A stretch of 34,610 nt of DNA. It comes from Planctomycetota bacterium (GTDB lineage Bacteria > Planctomycetota > PLA2 > JAEUHO01). Position 1 is the stretch's first letter. Each line of letters begins with the position of its first letter. A program made the position numbers and the translations under genes. Below, piece after piece: positions 7,172 to 15,763 of the stretch. A model generated the notes under the pieces. It had not been told where the DNA came from and ran no database searches. It saw only the letters and a list, made by a program, of their open reading frames with translations. The DNA lies in assembly GCA_030065025.1 (NCBI GenBank), contig JASJDY010000062.1, forward strand, positions 1 through 34,610. Reading direction: 5' to 3'.

Positions 7172-7588
7172 ATGACCACGCCCGAGGACCGTGAGCTGGA
7201 AGCCCTGCTGCGCGAGCAGACCCTGCTCCCGCTGCCGCTCGCCCTGGTGGGCCGCATCCTCGACGAGGTGCTGCCGGTCGAGCCGGTGCGGCCGTGGGCG
7301 CTGGTGGGACGCGCCGCCGCGGCCATCGTCGTGTTCTGCGCGTCGTGGCTTGCGCTCTCGGGCGACGTGCCCGCTTTCGCGGATGTGGCTCCTGAGACCC
7401 ATGTCGCCGCAGCGCTGCCGGCCCAGCTTCCCGCCGCCCCCGCCACGACGAAGGTGCTGGACGTCGCGACGGCGACCCCCGACGGGCATCCGGCGCTCTG
7501 GCTCGGCCTCGGCCTCGCGCTGCTGGCGGGCGGACTCGTTGGCGGCTGGCGACTCCACCGCCGTGCCGCGGAAGGAGGTGCGCAGTGA
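7172..7588 (+). CDS. Two-TM membrane protein, possible anti-sigma factor
   Basis: This 138-residue protein is coupled to the sigma factor. The first 42 residues (MTTPEDRELEALLREQTLLP...) are a short charged cytoplasmic region. A membrane segment lies at about 45-64 and a second at about 107-126, followed by a basic tail. The loop between them is Ala/Pro-rich. No zinc-binding HxxxCxxC anti-sigma motif is present, so the assignment as an anti-sigma rests only on position and topology. The last base of its stop codon overlaps the next gene's ATG (TGATG at 7586-7590). It could instead be a small structural membrane protein. Confidence 0.6.
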   Translation: MTTPEDRELEALLREQTLLPLPLALVGRILDEVLPVEPVRPWALVGRAAAAIVVFCASWLALSGDVPAFADVAPETHVAAALPAQLPAAPATTKVLDVATATPDGHPALWLGLGLALLAGGLVGGWRLHRRAAEGGAQ

Positions 7589-8142
7589 TGCATCTCGCCA
7601 CCGTGCTCGCTGCCGGCACCACCGAGCAGCTCGTCCAGGTCCTGCTGGTCGTCGTGCTGGGTGCGATCGGCTGCGTAGGCTTCGGCGCGGCCATGCTCCT
7701 GCTGCGCGTCATCCTGCCGGGTGTCGCGCGCTCGGCCGACGCATCGCTGGGTCGCATGCGTACCGGACGCTTGCTCGTCGTCGGCATCCTGCCGCTCGTG
7801 GGATCGGCCCTGCTCGCCCGGGGCGTGGAGCTGGCCAAGGTGGAGGCACTCGAGACCGCGTACCTGCTGCTCGTCGCCCTACCGCTCGCGCTGGCCCTGC
7901 TCGTCGGCGCCATGAGCGGCCTGCCGCACGTCGGCGCACGCGTGCTGCGCGAGGGCGCCGATCCCTCGCCCCTGGCGCGCGCGAGCATCGGCGGGCTGGT
8001 CATCGGCCTCGCCATGGTCAGCTGGGCCGCCCCGCCGCTGGGTGTCCTCGTAACCGTTCTGCTGGCGGGCTGGCTGCTCGGCATCGGGCTGGGAGGGCTG
8101 ATTCGTGAGCCCCGTCCGAGCCCGACGAGGTCTGGGGAGTAG
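7588..8142 (+). CDS. Multi-pass membrane protein of the sigma-factor cassette
   Basis: This 184-residue protein is very hydrophobic, with about five membrane segments (near residues 12-38, 60-78, 88-110, 128-146 and 148-170). It ends in a polar tail (REPRPSPTRSGE). I do not recognise a family. AAGGAGGT at 7572-7579 gives the ATG at 7588 good spacing; a GTG at 7585 is also possible. The 1-nt overlap with the preceding gene shows that it is the third gene of the ECF operon. The next gene starts 64 nt later. Confidence 0.6.
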   Translation: MHLATVLAAGTTEQLVQVLLVVVLGAIGCVGFGAAMLLLRVILPGVARSADASLGRMRTGRLLVVGILPLVGSALLARGVELAKVEALETAYLLLVALPLALALLVGAMSGLPHVGARVLREGADPSPLARASIGGLVIGLAMVSWAAPPLGVLVTVLLAGWLLGIGLGGLIREPRPSPTRSGE

Positions 8143-8206
8143 ATCGCAAACGCCATCCCAACAGATCGCGAGGGATCGCAGGATCGGTCGGCTACGATCG
8201 CGTCGA

Positions 8207-10804
8207 ATGAGTGAGCTCGGCGCCCTCGCCCTCCGTCTGTCGGAGGCGACCGACATCTCCACCGCCGCGGAGCGGCTCGCCGAGCACCTCCGCGAGCTGG
8301 CTCCCGGTGCGGGCGCGCGTGTCTACCTTCTGGCGCCGGGTGACAAGTGCGGCGCCTGCCCACGCGCGGAGCGCTGCCCCGACCAGGACTTCTGCTTCCA
8401 CCTCGAGGCAAGCCTGGGTGAGTTCAGCCGGCCGGTCATGCTCGACCAGCGCGTCCCGCGCGGCGGGACCTCGTGGGGCCGCGTGTACGAGTCGCCTACG
8501 GGGCCGCGCGCCGACGAGATTCCGCCGGAGCTCGAGGGACCCGCGGACGGGGACGACACGGTGGCTCTGATGCTGCCGCTCGAGGCCGGTGGCGAGACGG
8601 TGGGCGTCGCGGGTCTGAGGGTGCACGAGGAGCACGCGACGGAAGCCGAAGAGGAGATGCGCATCGCGTGCTTCCTCACGGCCACGGCCATTCGCCTGCT
8701 GCGGAGCCTGTCGACGGCGAGCCGGCGCTACGAGTCGCTGCTCATGGTCAACGAGCTCGGCCGCAAGGTGAACTCGATCCTCAACGACGAGCTGCTGCTG
8801 CGCCAGGCCGCCGTCGACGTCCACCGCACCTTCGGCTTCCACAACGTCATGATCTTCATGGTCGACGAGGAGCGCTCGACGCTGGAGCTGAAGGCCCAGG
8901 CCTCCCGCTACGCCAGCCCGATCCAATCGCACGAGCACGTCGCCGTGGGTGAAGGCGTCATCGGGCACGTCTATCAGACCGGCCGCACCGAGATCATCGA
9001 CGACGTCACGAAGGAGTCGTCCTACGTCCGCTGGTACGCCGATACGAAGAGCGAGATGGCGGTCCCGATCCAGATCGGCGGCGTCATCGAGGGCGTGCTG
9101 AACGTCGAGTCGGACGTCGTCGGCGGCTTCGGCACCTCCGACCGCCTGGTGCTCGAGACGGTCGCCAACCAGCTGGCGATCGCGATCGAGAACGCCCGCC
9201 TCTTCGGCATGGTCAAGGAGCGGGAGGATCGCTACCGCACGCTCGTGGAATCGAGCCCCGGCGCGGTGCTCCACCTCGACAGCGAGGGCCACCTGATCTA
9301 CGCCAACCCGGCCACGACGGACGTGACGGGCTACTCGAAGCGCGAGCTCCTCGCCAACTTCAAGCGTCTCGAGGACCTGACCGCCGACGAGGGCCGCGAG
9401 GACGTCCAGGCCGCGGTGGAGGACTCGCTCCGAGGCGAGAGCCGGCCCGACCTCGAGTTCCCGGTGCGCCACGCCGACGGCGGCCAGCGCTGGGTGATTG
9501 CGTCGCTCCAGCCCTTGCGCGGCGAGCAGGGCGACCTCCAGGGCGTCGTCGTGCTCGCCCGCGACCGCACGCGCGAGAAGGAGCTCCAGAACCAGCTCAA
9601 CCAGAGCGAGAAGCTCAGCGCCATCGGCACCCTCGTCAGCGGCGTCGCGCACGAGCTGAACAATCCGCTCGCCGGCATCCTCGGCTTCGCGCAGTTGCTC
9701 CTCGCCCGCTCCCCCGACGACTGGGGCCGCGGCGACATCGAGAACATCGAGATCAACGCCCGCCGCTGTCAGCGGATCGTCGAAAACCTGCTTGCCTTCG
9801 CCAGGCAGAGCCGCATGACGAAGCGCCGCGCGAACCTCAACGAGGTGATCGACTCGGTGCTCAACCTCAACGAGTACCAGTTCCGCATGGACAACATCGA
9901 GATCGAGCGCGATCTCGACTCGTCCATCCCGCTGTTCCCGATCGACGTCAACCGCTGGCAGCAGGTCTTCATCAACCTGGCGAACAACGCGCACCAGGCC
10001 CTGCTTGCGTCGAAGACGGCGCCGCGGCGCATCCGCTTCCACACGCGCAGCCAGGGCGACGCGGTCGAGATCCGCGTGCACGACAACGGCCCCGGCATCC
10101 CGCCCGACGTTCGCAAGCACATCTTCGATCCCTTCTTCACCACGAAGGAGTCGGGCACGGGTCTAGGACTGGGCATCTGCTTCGGCATCGTCGAGGAGCA
10201 CGGCGGCACAATCACGCTCGACGAATCCGTGGAGACGGGCGCCTGCTTCGTCATCAGCGTGCCCGTAGCGGAGGCTCGCGTGTTCCCCGTGGAGCTCCCG
10301 GGTGGTCCGCGCAAGCCCTCCTCGAACGTGGGCGCCGGCCAGACCGTCCTCATCGTGGACGACGACACGTACGTCTGCGACGTCGTGGCGCGCGTGCTCC
10401 AGAACCACGACTACACGACCGAAGTGGCCAACGACGGCGAGCAGGCGCTGCGCATGCTTGCCGGGCGGAGCTATGACCTCGTCGTCACCGACGTGCGCAT
10501 GCCCGGTGACTACGACGGCATCGACATCCACGACAAGCTGATCGCCCACGATCCGGAAGCGAACCGCCGGATGGTGTTCATGACCGGCAACCTGCTGGAC
10601 GGCCGCACCATGGAGCGGCTCCAAGCGCTCCACGTCTGCTGCGTGGAGAAGCCCTTCGACATCCACGCGCTGGCCGAGTCGGTCAACGAGGTGGGGCGCA
10701 ACGCCGCGGACGTGGCGCACCTCACCCTGAAGCCGCAGGCGAACGACGGGGGCCCGCCGGAGATCGTGGACCGCCGCCCGCCGCCGGAGGCGGCTGCGGG
10801 GTAG
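8207..10804 (+). CDS. Hybrid sensor histidine kinase with GAF-like, GAF, PAS, kinase and receiver domains
   Basis: This 865-residue protein has no membrane segment and is probably a soluble sensor. Order: GAF-like region (about 10-165) containing C48, C51, C57 and C63 (CxxC-x5-C-x5-C); GAF (about 185-335); PAS (about 340-455); HisKA with phospho-acceptor His482 in AHELNNP; HATPase with N-box N593, G1 DNGPG (626-630) and G2 GTGLGLG (650-656); receiver domain with DDD (718-720), phospho-acceptor Asp762, Thr793 and Lys815. All catalytic residues are present, so it should autophosphorylate and pass phosphate to its own receiver. No output regulator is encoded nearby. The four-Cys cluster could bind an Fe-S cluster or zinc (inference). 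The ATG at 8207 follows the membrane-protein cassette. Confidence 0.9.
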   Translation: MSELGALALRLSEATDISTAAERLAEHLRELAPGAGARVYLLAPGDKCGACPRAERCPDQDFCFHLEASLGEFSRPVMLDQRVPRGGTSWGRVYESPTGPRADEIPPELEGPADGDDTVALMLPLEAGGETVGVAGLRVHEEHATEAEEEMRIACFLTATAIRLLRSLSTASRRYESLLMVNELGRKVNSILNDELLLRQAAVDVHRTFGFHNVMIFMVDEERSTLELKAQASRYASPIQSHEHVAVGEGVIGHVYQTGRTEIIDDVTKESSYVRWYADTKSEMAVPIQIGGVIEGVLNVESDVVGGFGTSDRLVLETVANQLAIAIENARLFGMVKEREDRYRTLVESSPGAVLHLDSEGHLIYANPATTDVTGYSKRELLANFKRLEDLTADEGREDVQAAVEDSLRGESRPDLEFPVRHADGGQRWVIASLQPLRGEQGDLQGVVVLARDRTREKELQNQLNQSEKLSAIGTLVSGVAHELNNPLAGILGFAQLLLARSPDDWGRGDIENIEINARRCQRIVENLLAFARQSRMTKRRANLNEVIDSVLNLNEYQFRMDNIEIERDLDSSIPLFPIDVNRWQQVFINLANNAHQALLASKTAPRRIRFHTRSQGDAVEIRVHDNGPGIPPDVRKHIFDPFFTTKESGTGLGLGICFGIVEEHGGTITLDESVETGACFVISVPVAEARVFPVELPGGPRKPSSNVGAGQTVLIVDDDTYVCDVVARVLQNHDYTTEVANDGEQALRMLAGRSYDLVVTDVRMPGDYDGIDIHDKLIAHDPEANRRMVFMTGNLLDGRTMERLQALHVCCVEKPFDIHALAESVNEVGRNAADVAHLTLKPQANDGGPPEIVDRRPPPEAAAG

Positions 10805-10877
10805 TCCTTCGGGGGCACGGGCTACGGGTGACGGATGACGGGCGGGTAGAGGCACCGGCACCGGCACGGGCACGGTA
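10805..10877 (+). other. Short spacer with GGCACC tandem repeats
   Basis: A GGCACC/GGCACG run at about 10851-10875 precedes the kynA leader hairpin. No gene is seen. Confidence 0.4.
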
Positions 10878-10930
10878 GTAGGTGGTCACCACGCAGCGCA
10901 GCTAAGCTGCGCTGCATGGCGACCACCTAC
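10878..10930 (+). promoter_or_regulatory. Long hairpin enclosing the start codon of tryptophan 2,3-dioxygenase
   Basis: Outer arms are GTAGGTGGTC (10878-10887) and GACCACCTAC (10921-10930), 10 of 10 paired. Inner arms are GCAGCGCAGCT (10893-10903) and AGCTGCGCTGC (10905-10915), 11 of 11. The ATG at 10916-10918 lies between them in an internal loop, and no Shine-Dalgarno sequence sits at normal distance. It may mask the start (translational control). Alternatively the 23-bp inner palindrome may be a repressor operator. Confidence 0.6.
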
Positions 10931-12007
10931 TGGGACTACATTCGAGTCGAACAGCTCCTGCGCCTCCAGGGCGGCATCCCGGACGACGAGTCCGAGCTGA
11001 CCGACCACGAGGTCCTGTTCATCGTCGTGCACCAGGTCTTCGAGCTGTGGTTCAAGCTCGCCCTGCGAGAGCTCACGACCCTGCGCGACCTCTTCAAGCA
11101 GGACCCCGTGCCCGAGGAGAGCCTCTCCGGCGCCGTTGCGAGCATGGACAGGCTCGCGCGCATCTTCCGCTCGGCCGTCTCGCACTTCGAGGTGCTCGAG
11201 TCACTCAACACGCGCGATTACCTCGACTTCCGCGACAAGCTCTTCCCGGCGAGCGGCTTCCAGTCCGCGCAGATGCGCGAGATGGAGGTGCTGCTCGGCA
11301 TGAAGGACGAGGACCGCATCGGCCTCGGCGCGGACGGCAAGTACCTGGAAGCACTCAAGGATCCGACTGGGCAGTCGGAGTCCCCCGCCTTCGACCGCGT
11401 CCGCCGCCGTATGGCGGACACGCCCTCGCTGCTCAGGGCCGTGGGCACGTGGCTCCACCGCACCCCCATCCGCGGCTCGCAGCCGACCGATGGCGATGAC
11501 GAGGCCGTCGTCGACGCGTTCCTCGAGGACTACATGGTCGCGCTGCGCAAGGCCACCGACGAGACCGTCGCGCAAGTGCTTGGCACCGGGCTCATGCCGG
11601 AGGAGAAGGTGCACGCGCGCTACGACGCGGAGATCGAGCAGGCGCGCACCTTCTTCTTCTGCGAGGACCGCCGCCTGCGCCGCATCCGCGCGGCCGTGCT
11701 CTTCATCGAGAGCTACCGCGAGTTGCCGCTGCTGGCGTGGCCGCGCAAGATGCTCGCCAAGCTCGTCGAGCTGGAGCAGTCCATGGTCGTCTTCCGGCAG
11801 CGTCACGCGCGCATGGTCGAGCGCGTGATCGGGCGCCGCATCGGTACCGGCGGGTCGAGCGGCGTCGACTACCTGGACGAGACGGCGCTGAAGTACCGGG
11901 TGTTCAAGGACCTCTGGGCGGTGCGCACGTTCCAGATCCCGGCCGACGCACTACCGGTGCTCGAGGATCCGAGCCCGTACGAGTTCAGCGAGCGCTTCGA
12001 CGCCTGA
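10916..12007 (+). CDS. kynA: Tryptophan 2,3-dioxygenase
   Basis: This 363-residue heme enzyme opens the indole ring of L-tryptophan to N-formylkynurenine, the first step of the kynurenine pathway. Family motifs are clear: YWDYIRVEQLLRLQ near the start, DHEVLFIVVHQVFELWFK (His39 region), LNTRDYLDFRDKLFPASGFQS (98-117) and RQRHARMVERVIG followed by GTGGSSG (His297 is the expected heme ligand). It is somewhat longer than the common roughly 280-residue bacterial form because of an inserted middle region (about residues 150-200). No kynureninase or formamidase gene is adjacent. The start codon is inside a strong hairpin. The stop TGA at 12005-12007 abuts the stop of the convergent gene (TGATCA), leaving no room for a terminator between them. 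Confidence 0.93.
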   Translation: MATTYWDYIRVEQLLRLQGGIPDDESELTDHEVLFIVVHQVFELWFKLALRELTTLRDLFKQDPVPEESLSGAVASMDRLARIFRSAVSHFEVLESLNTRDYLDFRDKLFPASGFQSAQMREMEVLLGMKDEDRIGLGADGKYLEALKDPTGQSESPAFDRVRRRMADTPSLLRAVGTWLHRTPIRGSQPTDGDDEAVVDAFLEDYMVALRKATDETVAQVLGTGLMPEEKVHARYDAEIEQARTFFFCEDRRLRRIRAAVLFIESYRELPLLAWPRKMLAKLVELEQSMVVFRQRHARMVERVIGRRIGTGGSSGVDYLDETALKYRVFKDLWAVRTFQIPADALPVLEDPSPYEFSERFDA

Positions 12008-13795
12008 TCAGCGCGGCTCTGCCACCACGCGGAACCCCAGGTTCGGCTCGTAGCGGTAGGGCTGCTCCCTGCCGCGGAACGCGGACCGTGTCTCGCGCAC
12101 CGGCGTGTCGAACGCCCCGCCGCGATGGATGCGGTGACGGCCCCCTCCGGGTCCGGACGGGTTCTGGACGACGCTCTCGTCGTAGGGCCCGGCCCAGTCT
12201 GCGCACCACTCCGCGGCGTTGCCGATCATGTCGTACAGGCCCCAGGGGTTGGCGCGGTAGCGCGCGACCGCCGAGAGGCCGGCCCGCCGATCGCTGCCCG
12301 GGAACCAAGACCAGTCTTCGCGTTTCTCGGCACTCGCACGGATCCGCCTTGGCCACTCGGTTCGGGCCGCCGAGTCTGCGACGTTGGCGTACAGCGTCGC
12401 CGCGGCCCGCCCCCCCTGCCAGGGGAACGGTCCCGAGCTGCCCGCGCGGCACGCGTACTCCCACTCGGCCTCGGTCGGCAGTCTGTAGGTGTGGCGGCCG
12501 TCCTGTTTCGTGAGCCATGCGCAGTACGCGTTGGCTCCGTCCCAGGAGACGGACGTGACGGGGGCGGAGGCGGCCAGATGCCCGGAGAGCCCGGACGGCA
12601 CCTGACCGAGGTGGCTCTTCCGGAAGCGGCGATACTGCGCGTTCGTCACCTCGGTGATCGACATGTAGAACGGCTTGGTGATGACGACGTTGTGCGGCGT
12701 CTCGTCCTCGCCCCGGCCCGCCTCCCCCATCGGGGAACCCATCACGAACCCGCCCGGCGGGATGAGCGCGAGGCGCATGCCTTGTGCGTTCTGGATCGAG
12801 ACCGGTAGCCCCTGGCGGGATGCAGCATCGCGCTGCTGCACGGAGAAGGGGCGTCGCGGCACGGGCCGCTCGACGTTGCGCCCCTTCAGGATGCGACGGC
12901 GCATGGATCGCTCGAACGCCTCGCGCTGACGATCGAGATTGCGCTTCGTACGCTTGCGCCGGCTCTCGTTCAGCTGAGAGCAGCCGTACAGCAGGGCGAA
13001 GATGACGAGCGCGACGGTCCAGCTGCCGCCCTTCGACCGCTTGCGCCGCCAGGCCTTCTTCGTGCGGTGGGGCGCGTCCAACAGCGGGGGCGCCGTCCTG
13101 GGCGCCGGAGGCGGCACCGGCTCGTGCTCCGGTTCGGGCTCAGGATCCGGCTCCGGGACCGGCTCGAAGCGTGGCGGCGGCGGCGGCACCGACGGGACGA
13201 CCACCGGAGCGGTCGGCGCACGCGGCTCGGGCGCCGGATCCGGCACGGGATCCGAGACCGGCTCGAAGGACGCACGCTGCGGTTCGGGCTGCGGCGCGGG
13301 CTCGGACGTGCTGACCTCGCGCACCGGCGCGGCGACGGGTGCCTCTTCCTCTTCGCGCTCGGACGCCCGCTCGCGCCGGCGCTCGGCGCGCCATGCGTCG
13401 AAGCCCTGATCGATGACGGGCGCGATCTCGTCCAGCGACTCCCACTTGTCGGGGACGTGGTAGATCGTCGGGTGGTGGTGCCTGAGCACACGCTCGTAGT
13501 CGGCGCGGTAGCGTCCTGTGGCGTAGTACCACTCGGCGAACGCGCGCCCTGCGGGGCTGAGATGCTCCTCCGTCAGCCGTCCGTCCATGAACTGGATGAG
13601 GTAGTCGCGCCCCGTGTACCAGCGGCGTTGCAGCCGGGCGTACTCCACGTCCTGCTGCTCGTGGTGCCAGTCGCTCGTGAGCTCGCGCTCGACGCACCAC
13701 GCGAGAAAGATCCCGATGTGCGTGCCGCCGGCCTTGCGCGGAACATCGCCGGGCAGCTCGGCCCGATGCGCGTCGACCTCGTCGTAGACCCTCAT
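12008..13795 (-). CDS. Membrane protein with N-terminal DUF7832-like domain and C-terminal SUMF1/FGE-like domain
   Basis: This 595-residue protein has three parts. Residues 1-140 (THIGIFLAWCVE, GRDYLIQFMDGRL, YHVPDKWESLDEI) resemble the DUF7832 type seen in immunity-like or regulatory proteins. A long Pro/Glu/Ala-rich low-complexity stretch follows, then one membrane segment near residue 260 (VALVIFALLYGC). The C-terminal domain, from about residue 340, is of the formylglycine-generating-enzyme type: GGFVMGS, ITEVTNAQYRRF, PVTSVSWDGANAYCAW, YRLPTEAEWEYACRAG, NAAEWCADW and RGGAFDTP...FRG. The Cys pair used by real FGEs in the RGGSF region is missing (RGGAFDTPVRETRS), so sulfatase activation is unlikely. 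Such non-catalytic domains often serve binding roles. The ATG at 13795 was chosen because the upstream extension is Arg/Pro-rich with no homology. Confidence 0.82.
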   Translation of the reverse strand: MRVYDEVDAHRAELPGDVPRKAGGTHIGIFLAWCVERELTSDWHHEQQDVEYARLQRRWYTGRDYLIQFMDGRLTEEHLSPAGRAFAEWYYATGRYRADYERVLRHHHPTIYHVPDKWESLDEIAPVIDQGFDAWRAERRRERASEREEEEAPVAAPVREVSTSEPAPQPEPQRASFEPVSDPVPDPAPEPRAPTAPVVVPSVPPPPPRFEPVPEPDPEPEPEHEPVPPPAPRTAPPLLDAPHRTKKAWRRKRSKGGSWTVALVIFALLYGCSQLNESRRKRTKRNLDRQREAFERSMRRRILKGRNVERPVPRRPFSVQQRDAASRQGLPVSIQNAQGMRLALIPPGGFVMGSPMGEAGRGEDETPHNVVITKPFYMSITEVTNAQYRRFRKSHLGQVPSGLSGHLAASAPVTSVSWDGANAYCAWLTKQDGRHTYRLPTEAEWEYACRAGSSGPFPWQGGRAAATLYANVADSAARTEWPRRIRASAEKREDWSWFPGSDRRAGLSAVARYRANPWGLYDMIGNAAEWCADWAGPYDESVVQNPSGPGGGRHRIHRGGAFDTPVRETRSAFRGREQPYRYEPNLGFRVVAEPR

Positions 13796-13948
13796 CTGCG
13801 CCCCAGTCTCGCATGCGACCCCGCTCCGTGTCGGCAGGCGGGCGGGGCGGTACCAGGATACGGCGCGTGGGACCGTTTGGGCGGCATGGACGGGATGGGA
13901 GGCCCCCCGAACCCGCGGTGACGAGCGCTGGCCCCACGTAACGGCAAC

Positions 13949-14036
13949 GGGCCGGGCAACCACTCCCCCTCGCTGCGCCCTTCGAGTCGCTACGCTCCCT
14001 CAGGGACTTCGTCTCGGGGTCGGGATGCCCCTACAG
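13949..14036. repeat. Palindromic repeat element A3
   Basis: It runs from GGGCCGGGCAAC at 13949-13960 to GATGCCCCTACAGG ending at 14036. It includes CACTCCCCCTCGCT, CTTCGAGTCGC and CTCAGGGACTTCGTCT. It matches A2 at 5527-5576 plus an internal block. It lies in the 282-nt gap between the HEAT-repeat gene and the SUMF1-like gene, which contains no gene. Confidence 0.7.
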
Positions 14037-14038
14037 GT

Positions 14039-14054
14039 CTCCGTGCTTGCGGAG
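14039..14054 (-). terminator. Small hairpin downstream of the HEAT-repeat gene
   Basis: CTCCG (14039-14043) and CGGAG (14050-14054) around a 6-nt loop form a stem 23 nt after the stop codon of the leftward gene. There is no U-run. Weak candidate. Confidence 0.3.
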
Positions 14055-14077
14055 GCCACCGGGGACGTCGGGCGTGT

Positions 14078-15292
14078 TCACTTGTTGCGGAGGTACTCGA
14101 CTGCCTTGGCGGCCAGCTCGCGGACGCGGGCATCGACGAGGTCGTTGTCGGCGAAGCGTTCGAGCTGCGGAACGACGCTCGCATCGCCGAAGCGCGCGAT
14201 GAGCTTGAGCGCTTCGGTGTGCGTCTTGGGATTGACGAACGAATCGAGCTTCTCGGCGTAGCCGCGCGCCACGTACGCACGCTGGTCCTCGGGGATGCCG
14301 CGCTGCAGCCCCCAGTGCGAGCGCGCCCTGATGGCCACGTTCTCGTCGCCCAGGTGCACGAACAACGCGTCGATGACGGCGCGCGACTTGTCCTTCACCT
14401 GACTGAGCCCGTGATGAACCGCTTCGCGACGTTCCGCAGGACGCGTCGCCATCTCGATGAGCGCGGACTCGGCGGCAGGCGGCAGCGTCGTGCCGTGCAG
14501 CGCGCGCAGCGTTCCGCGGCGCACGTCCCGGGTGTCGTCGCGCAGCAACTTCGCCAGGACGCTCGCGGCCTCTCCCTCGAAGACGCCGCCAGTGTGCATG
14601 CGCACGACGCGCGCCAGGTGCTGGCGCACGAGCGGCGAAGCGTCATCGATCCGGGCCAGCGTGCGCTCGAGGTCGCCGGACTGCGCGCCGGTCGCGTGCA
14701 GCGCGTACAGCGCGGAGCGCCGAATGCCTGCGTGCTCGGACGACCAGAGATCGAGGACCGTCGCGCGGAAGCCGCTGCGATCGATCTCCGTGGCCCGCAG
14801 CGAGTGCAGCGCGCTCAACGCATACTCGACCGTCGTGACGTCGGTGCTGCGCAGCGCGGTGTCGAGCTCTGCCAGGCCTTCGCTCCTGAGTCCCGGGTCC
14901 TTCACCTGCAGGATCTTCTGGACCACCGCCTTGATGTGCTCGAGCACCTCGCCCTGGTGCTTGCGCAGGGCCGCGGCGCGAGCCGCTTCCTCGGGGTCCG
15001 GACTCGCCTCCCCACCATCGGGGGGTTCGGCCTGCTCGGAATCCGGCTGCGGCTCCGGCCCCGGGCGTGCGGTCTCCGGGGGCGGCTGCACACCGCGTAG
15101 GCCGGGCAGCGCGCTTCCGGCGTCGGCCTTCAGCCGCTCGACCTCCAGCTGCAGGTCCGCGACCTGCTCTTCGAGCGCCTCGCGCTCGAAGAACGGATCG
15201 TCGACTGACTCCTCGCGATCGAACCACACCACCAGCCATGCAGCGTTGCTAGCGAGCAGGAGCAGAAGGACGATCCAGGCTGTGCGCGTCAT
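14078..15292 (-). CDS. Membrane-anchored HEAT-repeat protein
   Basis: This 404-residue protein starts with an N-terminal anchor (IVLLLLLASNAAWLVVWF). A short coiled coil (EALEEQVADLQLEVERLKAD, about residues 38-57) follows, then a Pro/Glu-rich linker (about 65-110) and an alpha-helical solenoid from about 110 to the end. The solenoid has repeated pairs of helices such as RRSALYALHATG, RRGTLRALHGTT and RVRELAAKAVEYL. This is the appearance of HEAT or HEAT-like repeats, used as protein-binding scaffolds. No catalytic motif is seen. GAGG precedes the ATG at 15292. The function is unknown; it is probably an extracytoplasmic or inner-face scaffold depending on topology. Confidence 0.78.
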   Translation of the reverse strand: MTRTAWIVLLLLLASNAAWLVVWFDREESVDDPFFEREALEEQVADLQLEVERLKADAGSALPGLRGVQPPPETARPGPEPQPDSEQAEPPDGGEASPDPEEAARAAALRKHQGEVLEHIKAVVQKILQVKDPGLRSEGLAELDTALRSTDVTTVEYALSALHSLRATEIDRSGFRATVLDLWSSEHAGIRRSALYALHATGAQSGDLERTLARIDDASPLVRQHLARVVRMHTGGVFEGEAASVLAKLLRDDTRDVRRGTLRALHGTTLPPAAESALIEMATRPAERREAVHHGLSQVKDKSRAVIDALFVHLGDENVAIRARSHWGLQRGIPEDQRAYVARGYAEKLDSFVNPKTHTEALKLIARFGDASVVPQLERFADNDLVDARVRELAAKAVEYLRNK

Positions 15293-15363
15293 GGGACCTC
15301 GTCGCCAGGGTAGCTAGGCGGGTACCCTGGCGCATCCTGCGACCGCAGTGCGAGGTACGCCCG

Positions 15364-15732
15364 ATGATCACGATCTACCTGTGGCTGAACGCCGTGATGT
15401 ACCTGGGCCTCGGCGTGTGGTGCACGGTGGCACCGGACACGACCTCGAAGTCACTGGGCTTCGGCTTCACGAAGCCGGGCGCGCGGTCGGAGTACATCAC
15501 GGTGTACGGCGGCATGGAGTTCGGCATGGGCGTGTTCTTCCTGCTGTGCGCGCTGAACGACGCATGGCGCGACGCCGGCCTGCTCTTCGGCTTGTGCCTG
15601 TACGCGGGGCTCGCACTGTGGCGCGTCTACACCTTCCTCACGGTCGACGGGATCACCGGGTTCCCGCGCATCGCGATCGTGCTGGAGATCGGCCTGTTCG
15701 TCGCCGCGATCGTCTTGTGGCTGCGGCGGTGA
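15364..15732 (+). CDS. Small four-TM membrane protein, DUF4345-like
   Basis: This 122-residue protein has four hydrophobic segments (about 3-22, 48-68, 72-92 and 101-120). The second segment starts with YGGMEFGMGVFFLLCA, which resembles the YGG-x-E-x-x-G pattern of DUF4345 membrane proteins. The function of that family is unknown. It is divergent from the HEAT-repeat gene (71-nt gap) and convergent with moaA; the palindromic element at 15764-15922 fills the space after it and may end its transcript. GAGG at about 15351-15354 is a plausible ribosome binding site. Confidence 0.65.
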   Translation: MITIYLWLNAVMYLGLGVWCTVAPDTTSKSLGFGFTKPGARSEYITVYGGMEFGMGVFFLLCALNDAWRDAGLLFGLCLYAGLALWRVYTFLTVDGITGFPRIAIVLEIGLFVAAIVLWLRR

Positions 15733-15763
15733 CGCGCGGGGCGCACAGCGATTTGGCGCGGCC

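Noticed and set aside
8192-10120. Long minus-strand open frame opposite the histidine kinase
   Set aside because: Antisense to a gene with complete kinase motifs; composition typical of a shadow frame.
12008-13795. Active formylglycine-generating enzyme
   Set aside because: The catalytic Cys pair is absent and no sulfatase gene is nearby.
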